Source: Candidatus Heimdallarchaeota archaeon
Lineage (GTDB): Archaea > Asgardarchaeota > Heimdallarchaeia > Heimdallarchaeales > Heimdallarchaeaceae
Assembly: GCA_016839875.1 (NCBI GenBank)
Contig: JAEOTK010000011.1
Span: forward strand, 1-27,200
Length of the DNA stretch: 27,200 nucleotides
Direction: 5' to 3'
Of this stretch, positions 1 through 7,482 are shown in pieces. The position numbers and the translations under genes are program-made. Below the pieces are notes generated by a model. That model did not search any database. It worked only from the letters and a program-made list of their open reading frames with translations, and had not been told where the DNA came from. Each line of letters begins with the position of its first letter. Position 1 is the stretch's first letter.

Positions 1-2
1 AT

Positions 3-224
3 GGAACGCATTTTGTGTATGAAACAACAATGAATCAATATGCAAATAGTGAGCTTGTTTACAAAATAGTAGCTAAAGATGACTCTAGTAACACGGCAGA
101 TTATTCAAACTACTACTCAATTCCGAAGAAAGCTTCAGGATTCACAGTTGCTTTATCTTTGCTATCACTTATACTAGTAAGTGTTATGATTCTTAGAAAA
201 CGAAAGAAGACAAAATTGAATTAA
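3..224 (+). CDS. C-terminal end of a membrane-anchored surface protein (partial)
   Basis: The reading frame is open from the window edge (GGA ACG CAT TTT) and ends at TAA, so only the last 73 or so residues are present and the start lies upstream. The visible part has an Ig/fibronectin-like strand pattern (VYKIVAKDDSSNTADYSNYYSI). It is followed by a hydrophobic segment (about 20 residues, FTVALSLLSLILVSVMIL) and a basic RKRKKTK tail. This arrangement is typical of archaeal surface proteins anchored by a C-terminal helix with the bulk outside the cell. The function of the missing ectodomain cannot be judged. The GTG at 15 and the ATG at 30 are internal codons, not starts. Confidence 0.7.
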   Translation, partial: GTHFVYETTMNQYANSELVYKIVAKDDSSNTADYSNYYSIPKKASGFTVALSLLSLILVSVMILRKRKKTKLN

Positions 225-257
225 ATTGAAATAAACATGTATTTGTTTATTTTATAC

Positions 258-264
258 TTTTTTT
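258..264 (+). terminator. T-run terminator after the surface protein
   Basis: A run of seven T follows the stop codon at 224 by 34 nt, with further T-rich sequence before it. Archaeal RNA polymerase terminates at such U-tracts without a hairpin. On the other strand the interval 271-293 is equally T-rich and can terminate the GNAT gene that ends at 301. Confidence 0.5.
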
Positions 265-300
265 CATAAAAATAAAAGAAAAAGAAGAAGAAGTTTCTTC

Positions 301-1191
301 TTAATCAAAATGTAATTCATATCTGAAAGACGGAGAAAATTCTATTCCCAATTTCTTGTATAGTTTTTCGTAATCTAATTCAACTATATTGTGATAGATT
401 TCCTCAATTCCTAACTCTTTTGCTTTATTGAAGGTGTAAGCGAGGACATCATTTATTACATGTTCATGACCTTTTTCGAAAATAGGTATCGAAGATAAGA
501 ATGATCTCTTGGGATTATCAGATTTATAGAACAAACCATAAGATAAGAGCTTATCCTTCTTTAGGATAATACAAGAAATTGTCAAATCTCTTTCTTCAAA
601 AAGCTTCATGGTTTGAGCAAAGTTCTCTTCTGTAACTTCAGTTCTAGCCTTAAGATAGGCTTTCTTGAATTTCTCTAAACCCTTCTCTTCTTTAAGATCG
701 ACTTCATACACATAATCAGGTTTGGTATATTCTTTCTTAACAAATTTATCAGTGAAGAGTATAGCTCTGTGACCTTGTCCATCCTTTTTCTCGAATCCCC
801 ATTTCTCTAACAATTCTGGAATGTATCCATGGTCTGGTCTGGAAGAAGCTCGAATAGCTTGAGCTCCTTTAGATTTAAGTAAACTAATAGTTTTTTCGAA
901 TAACTCCTCTTCCACCTTCTCGTATCCTTTTCTGATAAAAGGCATATGAATGGAACCCCATTGTACTCCTTCAACCTCATCTTCTAAAGCACTGCTCAAA
1001 AATGCAACAAGTTTATCTCCATCATATACAAAATGACGGGTTTCTGGAGTAAAGTTTTCGTTATTTTCATAGACTTCTTTTAGTTGTTCCATAGAAGGAT
1101 ACCAAGGGTCAATTTCCCAATGTTTAACAACGTCATTTACTAATTCACCAAGATCTTTCAATCTTGATTCTTCATATGTTTTAAATTCCAT
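301..1191 (-). CDS. GNAT-like acetyltransferase, two-domain
   Basis: Predicted protein of 296 residues with two GNAT-like halves. The first half has the usual order: N-terminal helices, a beta strand with HFVYDGDKLVAFLSS, a segment resembling motif A (MPFIRKGYEKVEEELFEKTI) and a motif-B-like region (GYIPELLEKWGFEKKD). The second half repeats the plan more loosely, ending in YEKLYKKLGIEF. The canonical Q/RxxGxG/A acetyl-CoA loop is degenerate, so activity and substrate are unknown. Start choice: a GTG lies at 1200, but the ATG at 1191 has AGGTGA about 5 nt upstream on the coding strand, formed partly by that GTG. The ATG is therefore preferred. A TATA-like box and a palindrome lie upstream. 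Confidence 0.7.
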   Translation of the reverse strand: MEFKTYEESRLKDLGELVNDVVKHWEIDPWYPSMEQLKEVYENNENFTPETRHFVYDGDKLVAFLSSALEDEVEGVQWGSIHMPFIRKGYEKVEEELFEKTISLLKSKGAQAIRASSRPDHGYIPELLEKWGFEKKDGQGHRAILFTDKFVKKEYTKPDYVYEVDLKEEKGLEKFKKAYLKARTEVTEENFAQTMKLFEERDLTISCIILKKDKLLSYGLFYKSDNPKRSFLSSIPIFEKGHEHVINDVLAYTFNKAKELGIEEIYHNIVELDYEKLYKKLGIEFSPSFRYELHFD

Positions 1192-1256
1192 TTGTTTCAC
1201 CTAAACTAATTTTTTTTAGAATTCGCTTTTGCAAGCATTGAAAACAGCAATTTCAT

Positions 1257-1287
1257 ACACTTATATAGTTTTCTCATTAAATGAGAA
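1257..1287 (-). promoter_or_regulatory. TATA box and adjacent palindrome upstream of the GNAT gene
   Basis: Read on the minus strand, ACTATATAAG (about 1259-1268) is a good TATA box, placing transcription start near 1235 and leaving a leader of about 45 nt with the AGGTGA site. Immediately upstream, at 1271-1287, is a perfect inverted repeat: arms TTCTCATT and AATGAGAA around one A. It covers the position of the BRE, where a regulator would block TFB. An operator role is inference. Confidence 0.45.
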
Positions 1288-1331
1288 TAGTATATCATTT
1301 CGTGGGAATTCTTAAGGTCGCTTAAAATAGG

Positions 1332-1339
1332 AAAAAAAA
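1332..1339 (-). terminator. T8 run after the DUF1295 gene
   Basis: Eight consecutive A on the plus strand read as T8 on the minus strand, 46 nt beyond the stop codon at 1385. This is a typical archaeal U-tract terminator. Confidence 0.45.
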
Positions 1340-1384
1340 GAAGGATTCTGATTGTTCAAATCAAAATTCGTTTTCTTGTTTTGA

Positions 1385-2371
1385 TTACAATTCCTCTTTT
1401 GATTTTCTTTTTGGAAACTTTTTTGGAAACCATGGAATCATAGCACTTACTTCTTCCATAACTTGTTTATAATTTGGTCTTCTTTCTAGTGAACGTACAT
1501 CCATGAGCCAAGAGCTAAAGCGGAAAAAAACAGCCATTAAAGCAGGTCCTACAAAAACAAGAACGACAACTGGATACGATGTGTGAAGTCCTGCTGAAAT
1601 ACCGAAGAACATCATGGATACCCAGAACAAAACCTCTCCAAAATAATTGGGATGTCGAGAATATTTCCAGAGACCATCGCGAAAAATACCACCTTTCTTA
1701 TATTCTTCCGATGATCGAAATCTTTGAAGTTGTCTATCTGAAAAATACAGAACCAGAACAGCAATAATTGCAGTAATCAGACCCAATGCATCAAAGACTG
1801 AAAACGGATTCTGATCTACAGCTGGAATAAGAAGAACAAGAATTCCGGGTGCAAATGCAAAGAAAACAAGTACTGTGGGGAATAGATGCATTCCAAGTAG
1901 AGAATTTAACCAATAGGGTAATGGAAAATCTCGCATTTTTTCATATCTCCAGTCTTCATGTATTAAACCAGTTCGCCATCCAGTCCATCTATAAAATATA
2001 TGATAACGAGATGACCAAACGAAAAGACAGACTACAATAATAATTTGTCTGAAAGACCAGTGACTGCTTGTCAATCCTCCAGAACTGAATATTACTCCCA
2101 AAGCTAGTAAAGGAGGTGCAATGACCCAATAAGGATCATAGATAGATGAATTATGATTTATAATCGAAAATACCCATATAACTAAGGTAGCTATGCAATC
2201 AACAATCAATACAGTGTAAAGTGAATTAGTAACTAGATTGTATCTCTGGATTATCCACCAAGTTAATATACCAATCGCAAGAGCTGAAATGTATGCAGCA
2301 TAGCAAAAAATCGAGGAAACAGGCCTCTCAGGGGGCTGCATTAATCGATGTTTCTTTTCTGTTGAGTTCAT
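1385..2371 (-). CDS. DUF1295 / steroid 5-alpha-reductase-like membrane enzyme
   Basis: Predicted 328-residue integral membrane protein with seven or more hydrophobic segments. Family hallmarks are YDPYW (about 78-82), HEDWRYEKMR (138-147) and the C-terminal signature YSRHPNYFGE (237-246). That signature is shared by DUF1295 proteins, steroid 5-alpha-reductases and isoprenylcysteine methyltransferases; the conserved His/Asn/Glu region binds NADPH or SAM in characterised relatives. The most likely role is reduction of a lipid or isoprenoid double bond in the membrane, but the substrate is unknown. The start is ATG at 2371, with AGGA about 11 nt upstream and a TATA-like TTTTTTATAC about 29 nt upstream. 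The gene is divergent from the aminotransferase. Confidence 0.82.
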   Translation of the reverse strand: MNSTEKKHRLMQPPERPVSSIFCYAAYISALAIGILTWWIIQRYNLVTNSLYTVLIVDCIATLVIWVFSIINHNSSIYDPYWVIAPPLLALGVIFSSGGLTSSHWSFRQIIIVVCLFVWSSRYHIFYRWTGWRTGLIHEDWRYEKMRDFPLPYWLNSLLGMHLFPTVLVFFAFAPGILVLLIPAVDQNPFSVFDALGLITAIIAVLVLYFSDRQLQRFRSSEEYKKGGIFRDGLWKYSRHPNYFGEVLFWVSMMFFGISAGLHTSYPVVVLVFVGPALMAVFFRFSSWLMDVRSLERRPNYKQVMEEVSAMIPWFPKKFPKRKSKEEL

Positions 2372-2494
2372 ATGAGAATTTTTCCTTTAAAGATTGTATA
2401 AAAAACTTAAGCACTCAGAATCTGTGATTGTTTAGAATAGTAAATGCAAAATTTTAGAAATACTTTGAAATTCTGCAAGTGCTAGACCCCTAAT

Positions 2495-2504
2495 ATTTTA
2501 ATAC
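2495..2504 (+). promoter_or_regulatory. TATA-like box of the aminotransferase gene
   Basis: ATTTTAATAC is centred about 27 nt before ATG 2527, the spacing expected for a leaderless archaeal transcript. Confidence 0.4.
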
Positions 2505-2526
2505 TTTAGAGATTATTTTGGCTAGA

Positions 2527-3903
2527 ATGAAATTTGAAGAATTAAGCTTAGATGAAGCTCCGTTAATAGAAAGTTCACTCCCTGGTCCAAATTCCAAAAA
2601 AATACTTAAATTACAAGAAAAGATTGAAGGTAAGCCTGTATCTTATCCCAAAGGTTCTCCAGTTGCATTTTCTCAAGGGTTAGGTGCGACAATAAAAGAT
2701 GTTGATGGGAATATATTCATTGACTTCTTTGGAGGAGCTGGCGTTCTAGCATTAGGTCATTGCAATCCTTTTATCCAAGATAAAGTAGAGGAAATTCAAA
2801 AAAACATAACACACACTCTTGATTTTCCAACAAAGATTCGATTGGAACTAGTGGAAAAAATCCAGAACATTTTACCTGGAAACCTCAAGAACAATTCAAA
2901 AATACTTTTTGGAGGACCTACAGGTTCTGATGCAGTTGAAAGTGCTATCAAATTATCAAAGACTCTTACAAAAAGACATGGAATAATTGCTTTTGAAGGG
3001 GCTTATCATGGCATGACATCAGGTGCCTTAGCTTTAACTTCAGGAAAATCTTGGAAACAAAATTATCTTCCTCTAATTCCTGAAATTCATTTCATACCTT
3101 TTGCCTATTCTTACAGATGCCCATTCAAAACAAAAACTTTGGAAGATTGTGCTAATGCTTGTGCTGATTTCTATGAACACATTCTCGAGGATCCACATTC
3201 TGGAGTTGTTGATCCAGCAATGACTATCATTGAACCTATTCAAGGTGAAGGAGGTAGTATAGTTCCACATAACAGCTTTGTTAAGAGAATTGCTGAAATT
3301 AGCAACAACTATGAAATACCGATTGTTTTCGATGAGATTCAAGCAGGTTTCTGTAGAACTGGAAAATTCTTCTCTTCTGAACATTCAGGAGCTTCATCTG
3401 ATATTGTAACTCTATCAAAAGCTCTTGGTGGAGGATATCCTCTTTCTGCTATTGCATATCGAAAAGATCTGGATGTTTGGTCAAAAGGAGCACACATTGG
3501 CACATTTAGAGGAAATGTGACTGCAATGGCAGCTGGTTCAGCATCAATAGATTTCATGTTGGAGAATAATCTTGCTACTTATGCAGACAATCTCGGTAAT
3601 TTTCTGTTGAATAAACTCAAAGTAATAGATCATAAATCTTCAATTATAGGTGAGGTAAGAGGAAAGGGATTAATGATTGGAGTGGAGATTGTAGAAAATA
3701 AAGAAACAAAAAAACCTTCACCAGATCTGTGTTCGAAAATTAGAGATGAGATGTTTCAGAGAGGAGTTATTATCGAAATAGGAGGACATTATAACAATGT
3801 ATTAAGATTCTTACCACCTCTAATCATAACTAAAAAACTAGCTGAAACAGGAATTGATATTTGCATAGAAGCAATTGAAAAAATCGAAACAGAATTGAAT
3901 TAA
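2527..3903 (+). CDS. class III PLP-dependent aminotransferase
   Basis: Predicted protein of 458 residues, full length for the family (GABA, beta-alanine, diaminobutyrate, ornithine transaminases). Visible landmarks: the N-terminal GNIFIDFFGG core, the phosphate-binding region GGPTGSDAVESA (129-140), EPIQGEGG (236-243), the pyridine-ring Asp in FDEIQAGFCRTG (D269, Q272), and Schiff-base Lys K298 in LSKALGGGYP. The EPIQGEGG...FDEIQ pattern resembles 2,4-diaminobutyrate and GABA transaminases, but substrate cannot be fixed from sequence alone. A TTG at 2518 is also in frame. ATG 2527 is preferred because a TATA-like ATTTTAATAC lies 27 nt upstream and no Shine-Dalgarno is present, which fits a leaderless mRNA. 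It converges on the racemase-family gene with only 4 nt between stops. Confidence 0.9.
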   Translation: MKFEELSLDEAPLIESSLPGPNSKKILKLQEKIEGKPVSYPKGSPVAFSQGLGATIKDVDGNIFIDFFGGAGVLALGHCNPFIQDKVEEIQKNITHTLDFPTKIRLELVEKIQNILPGNLKNNSKILFGGPTGSDAVESAIKLSKTLTKRHGIIAFEGAYHGMTSGALALTSGKSWKQNYLPLIPEIHFIPFAYSYRCPFKTKTLEDCANACADFYEHILEDPHSGVVDPAMTIIEPIQGEGGSIVPHNSFVKRIAEISNNYEIPIVFDEIQAGFCRTGKFFSSEHSGASSDIVTLSKALGGGYPLSAIAYRKDLDVWSKGAHIGTFRGNVTAMAAGSASIDFMLENNLATYADNLGNFLLNKLKVIDHKSSIIGEVRGKGLMIGVEIVENKETKKPSPDLCSKIRDEMFQRGVIIEIGGHYNNVLRFLPPLIITKKLAETGIDICIEAIEKIETELN

Positions 3904-3907
3904 ATTT

Positions 3908-4582
3908 TTAATCTGAGGACTTGTATCTTCGAATCTTACTCGTTGATACTCCATACTTTATTAGACCAGATAAAATGATTAAAGCGCACACAACGCCATC
4001 TAGAACAGGTACTCCTAATTCTTCTTCCAGTTTTTTATCCATCCCAGTCATACCAGCACATCCGAGTACAATAACCTCAGCCAAATCTTCTTTCAAAGCT
4101 AATTTTGCTGTTTCTAAGAATTTTGTATAATCATCACTATTCTTTGTCTCATCTTCAGGAGATCTCACAGAAGCTAAAACATCTTGCAGATGATATTTCC
4201 TGATAAGAGATATTTTGTTAGGAATTGAATCCTTTGTCATAGATATAACGGAAAAACTATGTCCAATCATAGATGCTATTTTCATAGAAGCTTCACCAAT
4301 TCCAACAACAGGTTTCTTGGTTATCTCTTTGATTGAATCTAGATTGGGATCACAATGGCAAGCAATTATGAAACCATCAACCTCGTTTTCATATTCTCTA
4401 ACTAATTGCAGCATTCCTGGAGCTGCTTTTACTTGATCTTCATAGGTTTCGATAAACTTTGGTGCTCCTTGAGTAGGTTTACACACAACATGAGCATCCT
4501 CATCTTTGAATTTATTAGCAGTCTCCTGTATTGCCTTAGTCATTTCTGAATCGCTGTTCGGATTGATGATAATTATCTTCAC
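3908..4582 (-). CDS. Asp/Glu/hydantoin racemase-family protein (allantoin/hydantoin racemase-like)
   Basis: Predicted protein of 224 residues. It opens with INPNSDSEMT, the signature N-terminus of hydantoin and allantoin racemases. It has the two catalytic-cysteine regions of the superfamily: IIACHCDP (C75, with C77 nearby) and VLGCAGMTG (C175). The family performs two-base epimerisation at the carbon next to a carbonyl, for example racemising 5-substituted hydantoins or allantoin. The start codon overlaps the end of the upstream decarboxylase gene by 4 nt (ATGA), so the two are translationally coupled. A cyclic amidohydrolase sits just beyond, which supports a hydantoin or allantoin role. 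Arylmalonate decarboxylase or maleate isomerase relatives are alternatives but less likely given the N-terminus. Confidence 0.82.
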   Translation of the reverse strand: MKIIIINPNSDSEMTKAIQETANKFKDEDAHVVCKPTQGAPKFIETYEDQVKAAPGMLQLVREYENEVDGFIIACHCDPNLDSIKEITKKPVVGIGEASMKIASMIGHSFSVISMTKDSIPNKISLIRKYHLQDVLASVRSPEDETKNSDDYTKFLETAKLALKEDLAEVIVLGCAGMTGMDKKLEEELGVPVLDGVVCALIILSGLIKYGVSTSKIRRYKSSD

Positions 4583-5964
4583 TTTATATCTATTCCATTT
4601 GTGATATTCCTAGATACCTCTTTAACATAGGAGTTGGTTTTCATTAAAGTTTCTACATCCGTTGGTGAGATAGCAACTATTCTTAATACTCCTTTATCTC
4701 CCAATTTTGTATAAGAAATTGAATGTTTGGCTTCAGAGATTACTTTATCATAAATGTCCTTCTGAAACTGGTTCATTCTCTTTTCTGGAATTTTCTCAGA
4801 TTTTAATCTGAAGCACTGAATCCCTGTATCTGGTTTATTGCATACTTCTATTGATGAATCATCATCTAGTTTGTCATATAATTTTTCTATTGCAATTAGA
4901 GGAGAATTTAGTCTTTCAATAATTTTAGTGATTCCTTGAAAACGAATAGAAGTAACTAGAGGTAAAGCTGACATCGGTCGGGTCGATGGTGGTGATTTCA
5001 ATCCAGGACTAGGGACTGCTTCTCCTTCTCGATAGATGTAATCGCTTCGAAGTGCCATACGACGAAAATCCACTTTTCTTTTCAAGAACAAGAGAGAATT
5101 AGGTATAGGTGTTCCAAACTGCTTATGTGGATCCCAAGATACTGAATCAGCAATTTCAATACCTGAAAATTTCTTAGCTTGTTCTGGAATCAGTGCATAA
5201 GCTAATCCGTATGCTCCATCAACATGTAGCCAAGCGTTAATATCCTCACAAATTCTTGCTATAGATTGGACAGGATCTATAGATCCAGTTGAGGTTGTTC
5301 CAGTAGTTACGACAACACAAAATATATCATGCTCTTTGCTTAATTCAGCAATAGTCTCTTCCATTTTATTAACATCAATTCTTCTGTTGTTGTCTACTGC
5401 TAAAGTAAAGAGATTATTTTCTCCAAGTCCTAACATTCTTATAGCATGTTTAAGTGAAAAATGAGCATCTTCAGAAATCAATACAATCAATCTATCTGGA
5501 TTTTTGAAACCTTGCAAACCTTCCATTGCAAAATCAAATCCTTCTTGCTCAGCTTTCCAATGAAGTGCAAGATACAGTGCTAGTTGATTTGCATAGGTTC
5601 CCGAATACATGAAAGTTCCACTAGAATTTTTACCGAAACCGAATAGATTACAGAGAGCTTTTACACAGAGTTCTTCAAGCATAGCACCTCCTGGAGATAC
5701 ATACCAATCTGTTACTCCTTGATTAAATTCTAAAGCTATTTCTGCTCCTAGTTTTGCTCCTTTCTCAGGAAAAGTGTTAAACATTGATAGAAAACCAGGT
5801 TGATCATATCGATTCAAATGGGGGAGAAGATTTTGTTGAATAATCTCTTCCAAATCCTCTAATGGTAATCCTTCTTTTTGGAAATCTACTAGTGATTTCA
5901 AATCACTTTGAATTTGTCTTGGAGTTGCACCAGAGAAGATGGGTAGATTTTCATCATTCTGCAT
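4579..5964 (-). CDS. group II PLP-dependent amino acid decarboxylase
   Basis: Predicted protein of 461 residues, normal length for the aromatic-amino-acid/glutamate/aspartate/diaminobutyrate decarboxylase family. Family landmarks are present: SGTYANQLAL (121-130) for PLP phosphate, H168 that stacks on the PLP ring (EDAHFS), HVDGAYG with D249, and Schiff-base Lys K281 in SWDPHKQF. The reaction is loss of the alpha-carboxylate from an amino acid; the substrate is not determinable by eye. It is the first gene of a two-gene minus-strand unit with the racemase-family gene. TTTAAATC lies about 26 nt upstream of its ATG with no Shine-Dalgarno, so the message is probably leaderless. With the nearby class III aminotransferase, the decarboxylation product (a beta-, gamma- or diamine) may be further transaminated. 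Confidence 0.88.
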   Translation of the reverse strand: MQNDENLPIFSGATPRQIQSDLKSLVDFQKEGLPLEDLEEIIQQNLLPHLNRYDQPGFLSMFNTFPEKGAKLGAEIALEFNQGVTDWYVSPGGAMLEELCVKALCNLFGFGKNSSGTFMYSGTYANQLALYLALHWKAEQEGFDFAMEGLQGFKNPDRLIVLISEDAHFSLKHAIRMLGLGENNLFTLAVDNNRRIDVNKMEETIAELSKEHDIFCVVVTTGTTSTGSIDPVQSIARICEDINAWLHVDGAYGLAYALIPEQAKKFSGIEIADSVSWDPHKQFGTPIPNSLLFLKRKVDFRRMALRSDYIYREGEAVPSPGLKSPPSTRPMSALPLVTSIRFQGITKIIERLNSPLIAIEKLYDKLDDDSSIEVCNKPDTGIQCFRLKSEKIPEKRMNQFQKDIYDKVISEAKHSISYTKLGDKGVLRIVAISPTDVETLMKTNSYVKEVSRNITNGIDIK

Positions 5965-6052
5965 ATCTTAATCACTACTCACGAAGATTTAAAGATATAT
6001 TCTTCTACTGTAAAATAAAAGTACTGGAGAAAAACTAGTTGGATTGAGTAAA
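5965..6052. promoter_or_regulatory. divergent promoter, decarboxylase/amidohydrolase
   Basis: The 88-nt gap contains TTTAAA (5988-5993) followed by GATATAT. Read on the minus strand it lies about 26 nt from the decarboxylase ATG. Read on the plus strand it would give the amidohydrolase a leader of about 30 nt. Sharing one A/T core between opposite genes suggests coordinate expression. Confidence 0.4.
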
Positions 6053-7435
6053 ATGGCTGATTTGAACATCATTAATGGAAAAGTGTTCATTGAAAATGAG
6101 CTTATTGAAACAGGACTAAGTATAGACAAAGGAAAGATTGTTAAAATTGGGAAAAAAAGTTCTCTTCCAACAGCTGAAAAGACAATCGATGCAAATAATA
6201 AACTCATCTTACCTGGAGGAATAGATGTTCATACTCATATTTTAGATTTAATTTTTTCTTATAGAGAAGACTACATTACAGGTACTCAAGCTGCTGCTTC
6301 TGGAGGTATCACAACTTTTCTAGAAATGCCAATGGGAATTGAAGGAAAATCAGCTATAGAAGCATTTGATATGCAGTTAAAGGTAATGAAAGAAAAAAGT
6401 ATAGTTGACTTCGGGATTATTGGTGCAGCGGGATACAACAACATTGATTCAATAAGCAAATTAGCCCAAAAAGGAGCCATAGCTTTTAAGACGTTCATGT
6501 TGGATGCACCGGAAGAATTATCTGAATTAAAGGATTTATCTGCAAAGAATGATTTTTGCTTATTGCAGATATTCTCGAAGATAGCAGAAACAAATCTTGT
6601 AAGTAGCATTCATGCAGAAAATGATTCTATAATCTCAAATGAAATTGAACGTATACTCTCTCAAGGCAGAAAGGATTTTCAAGCTCACACAGAATCTAGA
6701 CCTTCTATAGCGGAGGAAGAAGCTTGTGTTCGAGCTATGATTTTAGCAAACAAAGCAAATGTAAAATTGAATCTTGTTCACATGAGCTCGAAGAATTCTT
6801 TTGATTTAATTAAGAATGCAAAGGAGAGAGGAGTTGACGTTTCATGTGAAATAACTCCTCATCACCTTTTCTTAACTGAAGAAGATGCTGAAAAAATTGG
6901 CCCATGGGCTAAGTCAGATCCCCCACTTCGATCAAAAAAACATCTGATTGCAGCATGGGAAGCATTGAATGATGGAACAATAGACATTATTGCATCTGAT
7001 CACTCGCCATATACGCACGAGGAAAAGAACGTTGATACAAGAACAAATGGAATTTTCGGTGTAGGTTCAGGAACACCTGGAATTGAAACAATGATTCCTT
7101 TAATGATAGATGCTGTAAATAGAAAGAAAGTTTTCCTGAAAAAATGCGTTGAAGCTCTATCAACAAACCCAGCAAGAAGATTTGGTTTATATCCAAGAAA
7201 AGGAACAATAACATTGAATGCTGATGCTGATTTAATTGTAATTGATAGAAAGAAAGAATATGTACTAAAAAACGAAAATATGTTCACAAAACAAAAGATT
7301 ACAATTTTCGATGGTAAAAAGCTTCAAGGTAAAATAGAGAAAACAATAGTTAGAGGAAACATTGTATATGATGAAGATAGAAACTTTGCAGAAGAGGGTA
7401 ATGGGAAATTTTTAACTCCTAATTACACAGAATAG
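6053..7435 (+). CDS. cyclic amidohydrolase, allantoinase/hydantoinase-like
   Basis: Predicted protein of 460 residues of the dihydroorotase/allantoinase/dihydropyrimidinase family. All metal-centre ligands can be seen: H60 and H62 (DVHTH), carboxylated Lys K146 (AFKTFM), H187 (HAEND), H243 (LVHMSS) and D316 (ASDHSP). These enzymes open cyclic amides such as allantoin, hydantoins or dihydropyrimidines using a binuclear zinc centre. The DHSPYT and PHHLFLTEED segments look nearer to allantoinase than to dihydropyrimidinase, but this is a judgement by eye. MADLNIINGKVF is a standard family N-terminus, so ATG 6053 is preferred over TTG 6044. It is divergent from the decarboxylase and one gene away from the racemase. 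Confidence 0.87.
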   Translation: MADLNIINGKVFIENELIETGLSIDKGKIVKIGKKSSLPTAEKTIDANNKLILPGGIDVHTHILDLIFSYREDYITGTQAAASGGITTFLEMPMGIEGKSAIEAFDMQLKVMKEKSIVDFGIIGAAGYNNIDSISKLAQKGAIAFKTFMLDAPEELSELKDLSAKNDFCLLQIFSKIAETNLVSSIHAENDSIISNEIERILSQGRKDFQAHTESRPSIAEEEACVRAMILANKANVKLNLVHMSSKNSFDLIKNAKERGVDVSCEITPHHLFLTEEDAEKIGPWAKSDPPLRSKKHLIAAWEALNDGTIDIIASDHSPYTHEEKNVDTRTNGIFGVGSGTPGIETMIPLMIDAVNRKKVFLKKCVEALSTNPARRFGLYPRKGTITLNADADLIVIDRKKEYVLKNENMFTKQKITIFDGKKLQGKIEKTIVRGNIVYDEDRNFAEEGNGKFLTPNYTE

Positions 7436-7482
7436 AGAAAAATCAGAAGAGAAATCTCAATTTTAACTATTGTATCAAATTG

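Noticed and set aside
1579..2040. Two plus-strand open frames inside the DUF1295 gene
   Set aside because: They lie antisense to a gene with clear family motifs, have no ribosome site and no recognisable protein character.
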